Source of the DNA: Leptidea sinapis
Lineage: Eukaryota > Arthropoda > Insecta > Lepidoptera > Pieridae
Length of the DNA stretch: 64,000 nt
Assembly: GCF_905404315.1 (NCBI RefSeq)
Contig: NC_066296.1
Coordinates: forward strand, 7,130,001 to 7,194,000
Direction of reading: 5' to 3'
Positions 21,651 to 31,638 of this stretch are shown here, piece by piece; the first letter of the stretch is position 1; every line of letters starts with the position of its first letter. Below the pieces are notes generated by a model. The model saw only the letters and a list, made by a program, of their open reading frames with translations. It was not told the DNA's origin and did no database searches. A program made the position numbers and the translations under genes.

Positions 21651-21679
21651 ATAAAATTTTGTTTTTCAAATTTTATTCA

Positions 21680-22175
21680 AAGATTAGAAAGAAATTCATT
21701 CTAAGAATCTTCAAATGAATTTCCCTTGTCCATAAATTACGAAGAGAAATTCTATCATGCGAAACAGATGGATGATGAAGATATTCTACTATATTATTAT
21801 AAGCTACAATAGTTAGCCACTAAAGCGAAAATTACAGAAGATTCAAAATGTAAAGCTAAATTTTTAAAATCAGTTGTTCCATTTTGTAATCATAAACTCG
21901 TCACGTCGATTTACGACAGTAAGAATCAATTTTAAAAGTTAATTCTACAATTAAATGCCATTTATGGTTAAGATGAAGTATTACCCAATAAAATAAATAA
22001 ATCTTTGGCCCAATGTGGGAGGACGAAAAGTTATTTCACAGCTTCTCCGTTGAGGGACGATAGATGGATTTTCTATCCAACCTACCCATTATAGGACTTA
22101 AACCTGTCCATATATTAAAGAACCTACGAATACCTATAAATCCGAATAGTTCGTATAGTAAACAGTCTACGCAAG
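21680..22175. other. A+T-rich stretch without recognised gene
   Basis: Nothing identifiable is seen on either strand. Confidence 0.4.
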
Positions 22176-22178
22176 ATG

Positions 22179-22490
22179 TTTTTTTTTATGAAAATAAGGG
22201 ACGGACGAGCAGGACGTTCAGCTGATGGTAATTGATACGCCCTACTCATTACAATGCAGTGCCACTCATGATTCTTGAAAAACCCAAAAATTCTGAGTAG
22301 CACTACAATTGCGTTCGTCACCTTGAGACAAGATGTCTCAAGTCTCATTTGCCCAGTAATTTCACTAGCTACGGCGCCCTTCAGACCAAAACACAGTAAT
22401 GCTTACACATTACTGCTTCATGGCAGAAATAGGCGCCGTTGTGGTACCCATAATCTAGCCGGCATCCTGTGCAAAGGAGCCTCCCACTTT
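22179..22490 (-). mobile_element. SINE-like repeat, nearly full length
   Basis: The reverse-strand copy begins with poly-T at 22179 (poly(A) end) and runs through GTTCAGCTGATGGTAATTGA, AAAAATTCTGAGTAGCAC and GCGCCCTTCAGACCAAAACA to AAGGAGCCTCCCACTT at 22490. Confidence 0.85.
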
Positions 22491-22499
22491 TCGACGGCA

Positions 22500-22900
22500 G
22501 TATAATAACAGTATTGCTTCAGTCAGCGAACAGACATATATGGTAGAGAAATGGAAATAAAGAGTAGTGATGAAAATAGCGATAATGTTAATAATATTTA
22601 TTTTATTTGCAACGAGTCGATGTCTAACAATAATAATATTGTAGCTAAAAACAAAATACGACGTCCTTATGTTAAGTTTGTAAGCGCTCGTCTTACAATT
22701 CCAGCACATATACATGTCCGCTTCATGTTCATGTTCGCTAAAAAGCAATAAACACACATATGAAGTAAAATAATTTTAAGAATAAAACTAAATTATTTTC
22801 GTATCTATTTGTCCATATAAGAAGTCCAGTTTGAAATAATTATAACCTCCTCATATCACTCAAATGCCATTGTTCCCCTAAGGGACACCTGTATAACTAT
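22500..22900. other. Stretch without recognised gene
   Basis: Short open frames exist but have no motifs. No repeat is recognised. Confidence 0.35.
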
Positions 22901-22904
22901 CATC

Positions 22905-23040
22905 GTCATCATCAGCCGGAAGACGTCCACTGCTGGACAAAGGCCTCCCCCAAAGATCGCCACGACGATCAGTCCTGCGCTGCCCTCATTCAGCCTACTC
23001 CAGCGATCTTGACCAGATCGTCGGTCCATCTTGTGGACCT
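22905..23040 (-). mobile_element. RTE-like LINE 3' fragment
   Basis: It contains GGAAGACGTCCACTGCTGGA, CAAAGATCGCCACGACGATC and GATCTTGACCAGATCGTCGG, the reverse of the RTE-like C-terminal coding tail. It ends about 60 bp before a probable receptor exon. Confidence 0.8.
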
Positions 23041-23101
23041 GTATAATAATTATGATCAATTTATACATAGCACTTGCTTATATGTAACTGGTCCACTACA
23101 G

Positions 23102-23207
23102 TGACGACACCCGGGACGCGGATGGGAGACTGCGCTCCGAGTCGGGGGACGCAGATTCAGTCTACCACGTCAGAGGGGCCCTGGATCCAAAATGGAGAGA
23201 CATACAG
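23102..23207 (+). CDS. Probable internal exon of muscarinic acetylcholine receptor (third intracellular loop)
   Basis: A 106-bp GC-rich segment is bounded by an acceptor (CCACTACAG) and a donor (CATACAG/GTAAAA). Read so that it ends on a complete codon, it gives a hydrophilic peptide including D-D-T-R-D-A-D-G-R-L-R-S-E-S-G-D-A-D-S-V-Y and ending D-P-K-W-R-D-I-Q. The next exon (32560) begins in phase 0, so the two join without a frameshift. Upstream it needs an exon ending two bases into a codon. The peptide is charged and low in hydrophobics, as expected of the long third loop of insect muscarinic receptors. A second open frame exists, so the assignment rests on phase, composition and position. 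No expression evidence is available. Confidence 0.55.
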
Positions 23208-23227
23208 GTAAAACTATTTATATACAT

Positions 23228-23312
23228 TATTAGCTAACCCGACAGATGTGTTGTTCTGTACGTAATTTATAAAATACTGATTTTGGTTAGAAATATAATT
23301 TTTGAATAATAT
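23228..23312. mobile_element. Left end of the GACCCGACAGACGT-type MITE
   Basis: TTAGCTAACCCGACAGATGT followed by GTTGTTCTGTACGTAATT matches the left terminus of 31220-31638. It begins only about 20 bp after the exon donor at 23207. The right terminus is missing. Confidence 0.6.
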
Positions 23313-23314
23313 AA

Positions 23315-23690
23315 CTATATTTGCAATGGAAGCGTACCAAGAATACTGGCAGCATTTCCACGTTGTATAGCTAGGCTGATCCGTTGACCGAAAAAGCTGC
23401 CAGCGCTTGGGTTTCCAGTAGCCCTATTGAGGCGAGAAGATAGTACTTTGTACATTCTCCGCGCCTCTGGGCCCCTTGGGCTAAGTGTCTCGACACAAAA
23501 CGGCACAAAGATATTTGACTCACTGAGTCCGACATATTTGCGACGCTTGCTGTCTTCGGCAGTCGAAGCAGCAGCCCCAGCACCAACTGGCGTAATTTGG
23601 ACATCAGAAGGAGCCAGAGTGTCGACGCAATTCGCATCCCACACCAGCGCCCTTCCCCGTGCCCAAGCCACCAGCGTCATTCCATCAGGA
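23315..23690 (-). pseudogene. Fragment of a retroelement-associated protein
   Basis: The - strand frame of about 121 codons reads M-T-L-V-A-W-A-R-G-R-A-L-V-W-D, C-V-D-T-L-A-P-S, F-V-P-F-C-V-E-T-L-S-P-R-G-P and ends S-L-A-I-Q-R-G-N-A-A-S-I-L-G-T-L-P. I recognise this block from many invertebrate genomes, where it sits at the C-terminal end of reverse-transcriptase-bearing repeats. The open frame is surprisingly long for a fossil, but no upstream reverse-transcriptase domain is attached here. It is not a host exon as far as I can see. Confidence 0.5.
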
Positions 23691-23779
23691 CAACGCGGCG
23701 GGTAATAAAATTTGGCTCTAAAACAGCTAGTATATTAAGTATATTATATCATCCTGCCAATTTCAGGCAGGATAACCCG

Positions 23780-24840
23780 TGACGCCCAAGAGCATCTGCC
23801 TGAACGCCACATCTACATTGATAAGCAATGCACTCTCAAAGATAGTGCGTTGGTTTGAGACGAATAATCTGCACTTAAACAGTAAAAAAACAAAGTGTTT
23901 ACGGTTCATTACACCAAACACAGCGGAGGTACAAACCAACGTACTTATAAATGACTAGAGATTGGAACTTGTGGACACTACGGTCTTCTTGGGGTATCAC
24001 GTTAGATAAAAAGCTTCAGTGGGGTCCACATATTACCCATCTAGCAGATAGACTCAACTCTGCGGCATATGCAGTTAGAAAGATTAGAGAGTACACGAAT
24101 GTTGCGACCGCTAGATTAGTGTTCTTTAGTTATTTTCACAGCATCATGACGTACGGTATATTACTATGGGGTCATGCTGCTGACATTGATATAGTGTTTG
24201 CACTGCAAAAGAGAGCTGTTCGTGCTATATAACAGCTTGGTTATAGACAGTCTCTCAAAGAAAATTTAAAAAATAAATATTATGACTGTTCATTGTCAGT
24301 ACATTTATGAAAATTTAATATATGTTCACAAGAATCGTCACCTTTTTGCTCTTAAAAGTGATTTTCATTATTATAACACTAGAAATAATGGATTGCTTGT
24401 AACTAATTCTAGTAGGCTTCATAAGATACATAATAGCTTTAAGGGTAAATGTATACACTTCTACAATAAAGTCCCAGCCACTGTTCAGGCATTATCTATA
24501 AATAAATTTAAATGTTTTATAGAAAAATGGCTCTGTCGTAAATCCTATTACTCCACTGCTGAATATCTAAATGATCGGATAGCCTGGGACTAGATTGTGA
24601 TTATTTTATAGCGATAGAAATGACTGTACAATATTGTATATTATTATTAAAAAGAGCGCAAAAAAAACAATGCTGGGAGAGTTTCTTGCTCCGCTTCTTC
24701 TCTCTCAGAGCGCCATTTGTTTCCGAAGCGGTAGTAGTATCTAGTAGTATAAGAAATGACATCAAAAAGAATTCTAAAGGAATCAATTTTGAGAAAATAA
24801 ATGCCTTTTATGCCTTTTTATGCCTTTATTTCGTAAAATA
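23780..24840 (+). mobile_element. CR1/Jockey-like LINE (family A), reverse-transcriptase C-terminus plus 3' tail
   Basis: From about 23780 the frame reads W-F-E-T-N-N-L-H-L-N-S-K-K-T-K-C-L. After one stop and a one-base insertion it continues I-T-L-D-K-K-L-Q-W-G-P-H-I (23990-24030), Y-G-I-L-L-W-G-H-A-A-D-I and A-L-Q-K-R-A-V-R-A-I to 24232. The thumb and C-terminus follow at 24282-24593, ending L-N-D-R-I-A-W-D. The 3' tail (about 24594-24840) contains the landmarks AAAGAGCGCAAAAAAA, CGAAGCGGTAGTAGTATCTA and repeated TTTTATGCC. This is the best reference in the window for the tails at 6060, 30705, 38695, 41385, 45380 and 63730. Confidence 0.85.
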
Positions 24841-26050
24841 TGCTACCTGTTGTTATAATGAAATTGTTTTACAGGAGAAAATATTATGCCCATACAATAC
24901 AAATATTGGAAATAAAAATAATTATGGGTCCCAAATCGAAATAAAAACTATTTATCTCTCAAGTTGGACTATGCTGCACTCCATGAAGTAATCCCCAATA
25001 AAATCCGTTTATTAGTTTAGGAGGTCACTGAAAGCAAACATCAGGACACTGGATTTATAAATTATATTAATATAACCACAGAGTAGAGAACGAAAAAGCT
25101 ACCGTACAATGAATGAATCGTATATCGCATAACAAGAGTGACAGTGGTGAGCGGTAGAAACTTAGAAAACAATTTTTACTTAGTTTCCACATGTTATTGA
25201 CACATGAAGACACTTAGCACAAAAAATTTGAGACAAATAAATGATTTATGCAAGTACAATTGCAATATGTCATTAAATACTAGATGGGATTTATTTCTTG
25301 TTTACATTTAAGTATAAAAATCAGAATTACAAAAAAAGTTAATCTAATACGCTGAAATCTAACAAGTAAAAAAAGGAAGTAGGGTTGCGTGCCAAAAATT
25401 TAAGTGAATTATTGTAAGTGAAGTATTAAATTGAATTACAATACTTCTTCATTGACTCCACATCAATACCGTACCAACAAAACAGCAACGTTGAAGTTAT
25501 TATTTGTAACTTAGTTCAAACTTTTACACTAACTTCACGAACTTAACTGAACTTTGCTTAAATGTAAATTCGTGCTGAGACGTGTGCTATGGCTTAGCGG
25601 AGTCTGTTAGAGTTTCTCATGTGGAAATATTAAAACTAAAAAGTTTTGCGCAGCTTTAAAAAAATCAATTTACCCTAACTCAAATTAAAACTGCAAAGAA
25701 CTCTCGTAATTCTTGTAAGTACTGAAAATATCCAATATATTACAAATAACCCCCGATAAAAGAGATATTGTTTATGAAGCCGAAAAAAGTGCCAGCCCTA
25801 ATTAAATGTCAATGAAACTAAATTGTCATAGATTATTTTACCAGAAAATAATTACCGTTTATTGCCCAGTTTTAAATATTAAAATAGATTTTCAATTTTA
25901 ATAGTTTGAATAAATATATTATATTTATTATAACATTTTATAGTATAAATTAAAAACTACTTAATCAATAAGTATTAAATTTATTTCAAAATATAATTCA
26001 TCTACCTATGATAATTTTATCTAAAATTGTTTTTTTATCATCGCAAATAC
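24841..26050. other. A+T-rich stretch with two small shared blocks
   Basis: 24826-24960 shares GTAATGAAATTGTTT-like and TACAAATATTGGAAATAAAA blocks with 30980-31090 (inverted) and 31305-31400. 25037-25060 (AAACATCAGGACACTGGATT) matches 48579-48600 and 52637-52655. No gene is seen. Confidence 0.5.
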
Positions 26051-26059
26051 AATTAAATT

Positions 26060-26410
26060 AAAATTGTTGAGTGGTCTGAAAGAAGATGTTGTGACAAGGA
26101 CTGAGAAAGGAATGCTAAAATGGTTTGGATACGTGGAGCGAATGAGTGAAGAAAGAATGACTTATCAAATATATAAGGCAAGTGTGTGTGGGCAAGTCGG
26201 TCGCGGGATACCTCGTAGAACATTCGTCGACCAAATTGGGGACGTTTTGAGAAAAGAAAAGGTCCGAAGCACCCGGAACCGGCGAGCATGAATGAAAGAG
26301 TAATGAATGTAGAGGAAGCGCGGGAGGATTATAAGGATAGAAGCAAGTGGCATTCTATTGTGTCTGTCTACCCCAACGGGATCAACGTGTGAGTATGTAT
26401 GTGTATGTAT
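26060..26410 (+). mobile_element. LINE 3' fragment (RTE/Jockey-like C-terminus with microsatellite tail)
   Basis: The frame at 26064-26291 reads L-K-W-F-G-Y-V-E-R-M-S-E-E-R-M-T, I-Y-K-A-S-V and G-R-G-I-P-R-R-T-F-V-D-Q-I, the tail found after the reverse-transcriptase domain in several lepidopteran LINEs. After a stop the second frame gives V-C-L-P-Q-R-D-Q-R-V. The copy ends in a TATG-rich microsatellite (26390-26410), as expected for this type. Confidence 0.75.
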
Positions 26411-26770
26411 AAATGAAATAAAAAAGGTGGTTAAACCGGGGCATTAGCTTCATTTTGCCAAAATAAATTTAATAATCTTTAATAATAATAATAAAACGTT
26501 TCCCTCGTTTCTGATCTCAACTTCATCATTTGTGCCGGTTTCTCGTCCTTTATAGATTTTGGCACTTCATGTAGATGCTCACGTAATACTAGTAGCTACT
26601 ACTCGTACGTGGCATATGAAACTGACATTTCGAGATATATCACATTTCGCGTGTTTATTTTGTGTGAATCTTAAAAAAATCGTGTCATGTTGATTGTACG
26701 CGATGATCTCATAAAACTTTGATTAACATCCGTTGAGTAGGACGTTATCAAATTTTTAATGTTAATCAAA
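26411..26770. other. Stretch without recognised gene
   Basis: No feature is supported. Confidence 0.35.
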
Positions 26771-26772
26771 TT

Positions 26773-27254
26773 TTGTTCCGTAGCCAAATGGCAAAAAACG
26801 AAACCCTTATAGATTTGTCATGTCTCTCTGTCCGTCGGTATGTCACAGCCACTTTTTTTACAAAACTATAAGAACTATACTGTTAAAACTTGGTAAGTAT
26901 GAAAGATGTATTAACATTTTTGAACCGCATTTACATTTTTACATAAAAATAGAAAAAAAATTTTTTTTTGGGGGTTCCCCATACTTAGATCTGAAATTCA
27001 AATAATTGTTTTTATCAAACCCATGCAAACTTCCACCGAAAATTGGTTTAAACGAGACCTGGTAATTAGTTTTTTTATAATACGTATAAATGATGAGAGC
27101 TCATTAGCACTGTATCATTTTGAGCAAAGATTTATTGCGTTTTCTTTTTAAATAATTTAATATCATTTTCCTTTCTATATATATATAACTTTTATATGAT
27201 GTTACTTGCTGCTACGGAACCCTTCATGGCCGATTTGCACTTGGCCGCTTTATA
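26773..27254. mobile_element. Non-autonomous repeat bounded by GTTCCGTAGC / GGCCGCTTTAT
   Basis: It begins TTGTTCCGTAGCCAAATGGC and continues ATGTCTCTCTGTCCGTCGGT, GGGGGTTCCCCATACTTAGA and GCTACGGAACCCTTCATGGC, ending TTGCACTTGGCCGCTTTAT. This is a common lepidopteran repeat type without coding capacity. A 50-bp end fragment is at 15850-15903. Confidence 0.75.
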
Positions 27255-27745
27255 ATTCTACAATTAACGCCACAATCGTAGTAACTCTTGTGTGTGGCAC
27301 AACACTAAGGGGGCGGTACCCTTCCATGAAGTACAATATTATTTGTATGAAATTTTAACCTCAACAATACGAAACTTCATAGGCGTGAGCTGTCAAAAAA
27401 CTATTCATAAAATGGACAAAGTATAATGATTGAGCTTCAACAAATTTCATAATTAACAAAATATGTTTTAAATTTTGATATGAAATTTTGTACATATGAT
27501 ATTTTGTGTGAATCGAAGTGCACCGGTCATTAATTAGTGTGAATGTAGTGAGTGCCACTAGGCACTTTCTAAATACTTTTGTCATTATTTTTAAATTTGC
27601 ATGGCGAATTCCTTAATCAGATTAGTCATAGTCAATTCTTTTAATGTCAGATATATTTTTTGTAATTAACTGCTTCCCATTTATTCGTTTTACTAGTTTA
27701 ATTTTGATACCCTTCACTTTTAGGTAGACTTCTCTATATTACTAT
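27255..27745. other. Stretch without recognised gene
   Basis: No gene, RNA or nameable repeat is seen. Confidence 0.35.
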
Positions 27746-27749
27746 AACT

Positions 27750-28488
27750 AGCGGCCCGCTCCGGCTTCGCGCGGGTATAAAATATGTATCCTATATCATT
27801 AACTGAAAAAATGATTAAAATCGATCCAATAGTTTTGATTGATTCATTACTGCCCGTGGCCCACACACGTTAAATTTATAGTAAAACAATTCTTCTTTCC
27901 CTAAACCATGAAGTTTTCCTGCTATCTTTGGAATATCTAAATTCATACTACATTTTTACTTATTATATTTTACATTTTTACCTATTTATTTTATTTTTTG
28001 ATCAATTAATATATTACAGCGCTATTTTATAGGTACGTTCTCGCCGGCCCGGCCGGCCGGAACCGCCACAAACGCTAAATCCCGCAATTTTTTGCTCTGT
28101 AACATTTAATTAGATAAAATCGCTTCGAAAATTAGCCATTATTTTCGTAAAAAGTAAATGACAAAAAATGTTATTGTGGGATATCCATAAGAGATTTTTA
28201 AATGTGTATAATAATAATACTTAGTACATTATTTTGATAAATCTCGTAGGGTTCAGCCTGCGTTTGCAATGTAAGCGGAAAAAATGTAATTAATACGACA
28301 TCACATACCTCAAAAATAACAGTATTTCTCCACTATTCAATGGATGTTATTATACATATAAAGCTTTCTCTTCAATCACTCTATCTATTAAATAAAACGC
28401 ATCAAAATCCATTGCGTAGTTTTAAATATTTAAGCATACATAGGGATATAGGGACAGAGAAAGCGACTTTGTTTTATACTATGTAGTG
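27750..28488. mobile_element. Non-autonomous interspersed repeat, apparently full length
   Basis: It starts ACTAGCGGCCCGCTCCGGCT and ends AAGCGACTTTGTTTTATACT then ATGTAGTGA, the usual termini of a repeat widespread in arthropods. A CG-rich kernel of GGCC/GGCCGG runs lies at about 28043-28066. There are no obvious terminal inverted repeats and no protein. Confidence 0.65.
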
Positions 28489-28489
28489 A

Positions 28490-28574
28490 TGACGTCTTAT
28501 GTCTTGAAGTAGTAGTGAACGTATTTGCATGCCACTCAGATTTTTGGATTTAATTCTAAGCAGCATTGTATTGC
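28490..28574 (+). mobile_element. Degraded SINE-like fragment
   Basis: GACGTCTTATGTCTTGAAG, GCCACTCAGATTTTTGG and GCAGCATTGTATTGCAAGGG resemble, with many changes, the middle of the SINE-like family (57500-57610). Confidence 0.4.
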
Positions 28575-29035
28575 AAGGGTTTTTATAGGCTTAGGTTATA
28601 AATGGCGCGAATAGCCCTTTACTGCAGAACAAAGATGTCGGCTGCATTGCCTCATAATAATATACAATAGGATAATAATAAGAGATTTAGAAGGCATCGA
28701 CGTGTAGTCTTCTGAGGGCTTGTCTCTTTTATATCAAATAAATAATTGTAAACTCAATATTTGCTTCAAAAGCAAGATGTTCCATTTATTGAACATCTTT
28801 TTTTTAGTTTGATTAATATCGGCTGCATTGCCCCATAATAATATACCTTAGAAAAAGAGATTTAGAAGGCCTGATCCTTATAAATCAAAGGGATAGTTGT
28901 AAACTAAATATTTGTTTCAAAAAAGAAAGATATTTTATGAATGTCGGCTGCATTGCCCCATAATAATATACAATAGGACTATAATAAGTGATTTACTGTG
29001 TACTTCTCTCTACCTGTATGTTTTGTCCGTCATTT
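28575..29035 (-). repeat. Three tandem copies of a LINE family A fragment
   Basis: On the - strand 28575-28672 still reads I-L-L-W-G-N-A-A-D-I and R-A-I-R-A-I-Y-N-L-S-L, the reverse transcriptase of family A. The segment GGCTGCATTGCC(C/T)CATAATA recurs at about 28638, 28823 and 28947, each followed by GAGATTTAGAAGGC-like or similar sequence and by GTAAACTCAATATTTG. The unit is about 120-190 bp long, and the copies differ by indels. Confidence 0.75.
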
Positions 29036-29039
29036 TTTT

Positions 29040-29385
29040 ATATCAATAGAATAATTATAAACTCAATATTTGTTTGAAAAAAAAAAACACTTGGTCGATT
29101 TGGCTGCTTTCCATTTGTTGTTTGCTTTGGCACACAAGTCCAGCTGTGGTGGCCACAATTATTATATTTGGCATTCGGCGCTTAGCAACGTCGCATAGCC
29201 AATTTGTATTCAGGTGACAGGGATAGAGGGTTATCTAGTTAAAGGCTTTGTTTATGGACGATAAATGTTGTGTTTATAAGCAATTGACCACGAAATTGAT
29301 GCAATTCGACCAGCTGAGTTGGTTAAAATATGCCTACGTGTTTGCTTATTTTATTAATGGGGACAAACGACCAAGTTACTTACCT
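29040..29385. other. Stretch without recognised gene
   Basis: Moderately GC-rich around 29130-29210, but no splice pattern or open frame with motifs. Confidence 0.35.
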
Positions 29386-29388
29386 GAC

Positions 29389-29576
29389 CAGGGGCGTGCA
29401 TTGGTTTTGTGCAAAGGACTGTAGATCTATATATTATATGTTGTATGAAACGCTGCTTGCTTCGTATATTCAATGTTAAGCCTGCCTGCCGTAGGTAATG
29501 AATTAACTCCAACACTCTATGAACCTTATAACGAGGTAGGCACTGCCTAATTGCCTATAAGATATGCATGCCCCTG
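29389..29576. mobile_element. 188-bp hAT-type MITE with perfect 8-bp target duplication
   Basis: It begins CAGGGGCGTGCAT and ends ATGCATGCCCCTG, a terminal inverted repeat of about 13 bp starting with the CAGGGGCG typical of hAT elements. The 8 bases on each side are identical (TACCTGAC at 29381-29388 and 29577-29584). No coding sequence is present. The perfect duplication suggests a fairly recent insertion. Confidence 0.9.
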
Positions 29577-29679
29577 TACCTGACTGAATGTAGAAAAAAC
29601 AAAAAATAGGCAGTACCACAGGTAATGAGGGGCGTTGCTTGTCTTTGAGATGAGCATGCTTGATCCTTCAAGTCGAAGT

Positions 29680-29962
29680 TTTTTTTTTCTTTCTATGGAA
29701 TAGGAGGACAAACGAGCGTACGGGTCACCTGTTGTTAAGTGATCACCGCCGCCCACAATCTCTTGCAACACCAGAGGAATCACAGGAGCGTTGCCGGCCT
29801 TTAAGGAAGGTGTACGCGCTTTTTTTGAAGGTACCCATGTCGTATCGTCCTGGAAACACCGCACAAGGAAGCTCATTCCACAGCTTTGTAGTACGTGGAA
29901 GAAAGCTCCTTGAAAACCGCACTGTGGAGGACCGCCACACATCCAGATGGTGAGGATGATAT
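29680..29962 (-). mobile_element. Jockey/BS-like LINE, 3' fragment
   Basis: The - strand gives H-H-L-D-V-W-R-S-S-T-V, F-S-R-S-F-L-P-R-T-T-K-L-W-N-E-L-P, D-M-G-T-F-K-K-S-A-Y-T-F-L-K-G-R, then the UTR and poly(A) (poly-T at 29680-29690). It is very similar to the 52985-53345 and 54445 copies, so it is probably young. Confidence 0.85.
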
Positions 29963-29964
29963 CC

Positions 29965-30700
29965 TATCTTGAAGGTACCTATTTCGTATCGGTTCAGGAA
30001 TATAGAAATCGGCAGATAATACCACAAAGGGTTTGTTTTTTCGTTTGTTCCAAAAAGTTATCAAAATGCGTGGTTATGCAAAGCCTGAAAAAGGTGGAAT
30101 TTTGTTTTGATGTGCGGCGGGGGTTATGTTATGGATTGCAGTTTCAATCCAATCTATCACAAAGCTTTGCAATAGCGGCAATAAATGATCACATCTACCC
30201 AACCACTTAACCATAATCATAAAAAATAAATCAATAATTGAAGTAATATTTGAAATTCTGAGTTTTTCAAGCAAACAAATAATATATTTAAAAAACCAAA
30301 TTTATTCACTCTTATGTGGACGCTACTCACCTACGAGTTCTAAATGGCTACGATTGAGCGTTGGACAAGTAGGCATCAGTGCCTACGCTAGTGCGCGGCT
30401 GCTAGATGTTCCGAAAGGATATTATGGAAAATTAATTTGCGTAGGTAAATTATGTATTCATTTTAATTTTTTTTATGATTATGTTAAGTAGCTCCAAGCC
30501 AATGGGCAACTGGTGGTTGTGTAGCTGTGCTTATCGTCTTTCTCGTATATGACCTAATTTTTCCTTGTAATTCCTTCTTATGAATTATTCCTTAAAATTT
30601 CAAAAGTCACTGTGTGTATCAAGAGTACTTCAATCTATATATATCTTGAGTAATAGTTTCATTATAGTATTAGTATATATTATTAGTATATTATGAGTAT
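29965..30700. other. Stretch without recognised gene
   Basis: No gene is supported. At 30310-30440 a moderately GC-rich patch (GGACAAGTAGGCATCAGTGC) has no partner in the window. Confidence 0.35.
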
Positions 30701-30704
30701 AGAT

Positions 30705-30905
30705 TTACTATATTTATATTGAAAAGAGCGCAAAAAAAGTATGCTGTGAGAGTTTCTTGCGCCGCTTCTTCCCTCTCAGAGCGCCATTTGTTTTCGAAGC
30801 GGTAGTAGTATCTAGTGGTTTTTAGAAATGATATCAAAAAGACTTCTAAAGGAATCAATTTTGAGAAATAAATGTCTTTTTTGCCTTTATGCTTTTTAAT
30901 TATGT
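30705..30905 (+). mobile_element. CR1-like LINE (family A) 3' tail only
   Basis: It contains AAAAGAGCGCAAAAAAAGTA, GCGCCGCTTCTTCCCTCTCA, CGAAGCGGTAGTAGTATCTA and ends near TTTTTTGCCTTTATGC. It is 5' truncated right at the tail. Confidence 0.8.
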
Positions 30906-30979
30906 GGATTTTTGCCCCTATTTTATTGTATTTTACAGTAAAACTTGAACAGTATTATAATTTTTAGTATGTGCAGTGT

Positions 30980-31400
30980 AGTTATTTTTATTTCCAATAT
31001 TTGTTTTGTATGGACATCTTTTCTATGAGAGAATTCATTGACGCACGGCTTGACAGTTCTGCTGTGAAACAATTTCATTATAACAACCAATGACATTCGT
31101 AAGAACACACATACATAAGTATAGAACGTCATTGATAAAAACAGTATATTTTTCGACGTAATTCTTGATGATATGAAATATTATTGACGAATTCATAATA
31201 ATACAGTAATTTATTTATTACTAGTTGACCCGACAGACGTTGTTCTGTATATAATAAATAAAATAATGTTTTTATATGAATTTGTCAATAATAATAACAT
31301 CAAATATTACTTCGTAAAATATGCACTCTGCTGTCGTAATGAAATTGTTTCACAGCAGAACTATCAAATCGTGCGTCAATAAATTCTCTCATAGAAATTA
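30980..31400. repeat. Inverted pair of an unnamed repeat
   Basis: 31022-31083 (CTATGAGAGAATTCATTGAC, then GCTGTGAAACAATTTCATTA) is the reverse complement, with few differences, of 31336-31397 (GTAATGAAATTGTTTCACAG, then TAAATTCTCTCATAG). The same sequence is partly present at 24826-24960. The left end of the MITE at 31220 lies between the arms. Confidence 0.75.
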
Positions 31401-31638
31401 TGTATCTACACATCAAAGGAATAACAAATTTGTTGTTTTTATTTAATTTAGCAGCATTTTCCTATGTATTTACCTCCTAAACCTTCTCTGGACTTCCACA
31501 AATAATTCAAGACCAAAATTAGCCAAATCGGTCCACCTGTTCTCGAGTTTTAGCGAGACTAACGAACAGCAATTCATTTTTATATATATAGATATAGATA
31601 GATAGATGTACAGAACAACGTCCGTCGGGTCAGTTAGT
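31220..31638. mobile_element. MITE with about 30-bp TIRs (GACCCGACAGACGT / ACGTCCGTCGGGTC)
   Basis: It begins ACTAGTTGACCCGACAGACG then TTGTTCTGTA and ends TACAGAACAACGTCCGTCGG then GTCAGTTAGT, an inverted match of about 30 bp with two or three mismatches. The interior has no coding frame. End fragments of this family lie at 1060-1245, 16160-16200 and 23228-23312. Confidence 0.8.

Larger units (their letters stand above)
21224..21670. repeat. 447-bp inverted repeat with a tRNA-like cloverleaf in each arm
   Basis: The left arm (21224-21360) and right arm (21534-21670) are each 137 bp and are inverted copies differing at only a handful of positions. Each arm contains a 73-nt tRNA-like sequence. 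The 173-bp spacer holds two blocks also found near the related element at 36476-36757: CTAGAAGTGAGGGTTAT, and (reverse strand) GTGGCTTCATCTACAGGATC. No protein is encoded. It looks like a non-autonomous element or a head-to-head pair of tRNA-derived repeats. Confidence 0.85.

Noticed and set aside
23427..23705. Plus-strand open frame opposite the retroelement-associated block
   Set aside because: It is the mirror of the minus-strand frame, which carries the recognisable motifs.
28575..29035. CRISPR-like array
   Set aside because: Only three unequal copies with no regular spacer length, derived from LINE coding sequence in a eukaryotic genome.
30074..30274. Minus-strand 66-codon frame and neighbouring plus-strand 87-codon frame
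   Set aside because: They overlap each other on opposite strands without motifs or repeats, so are chance frames.
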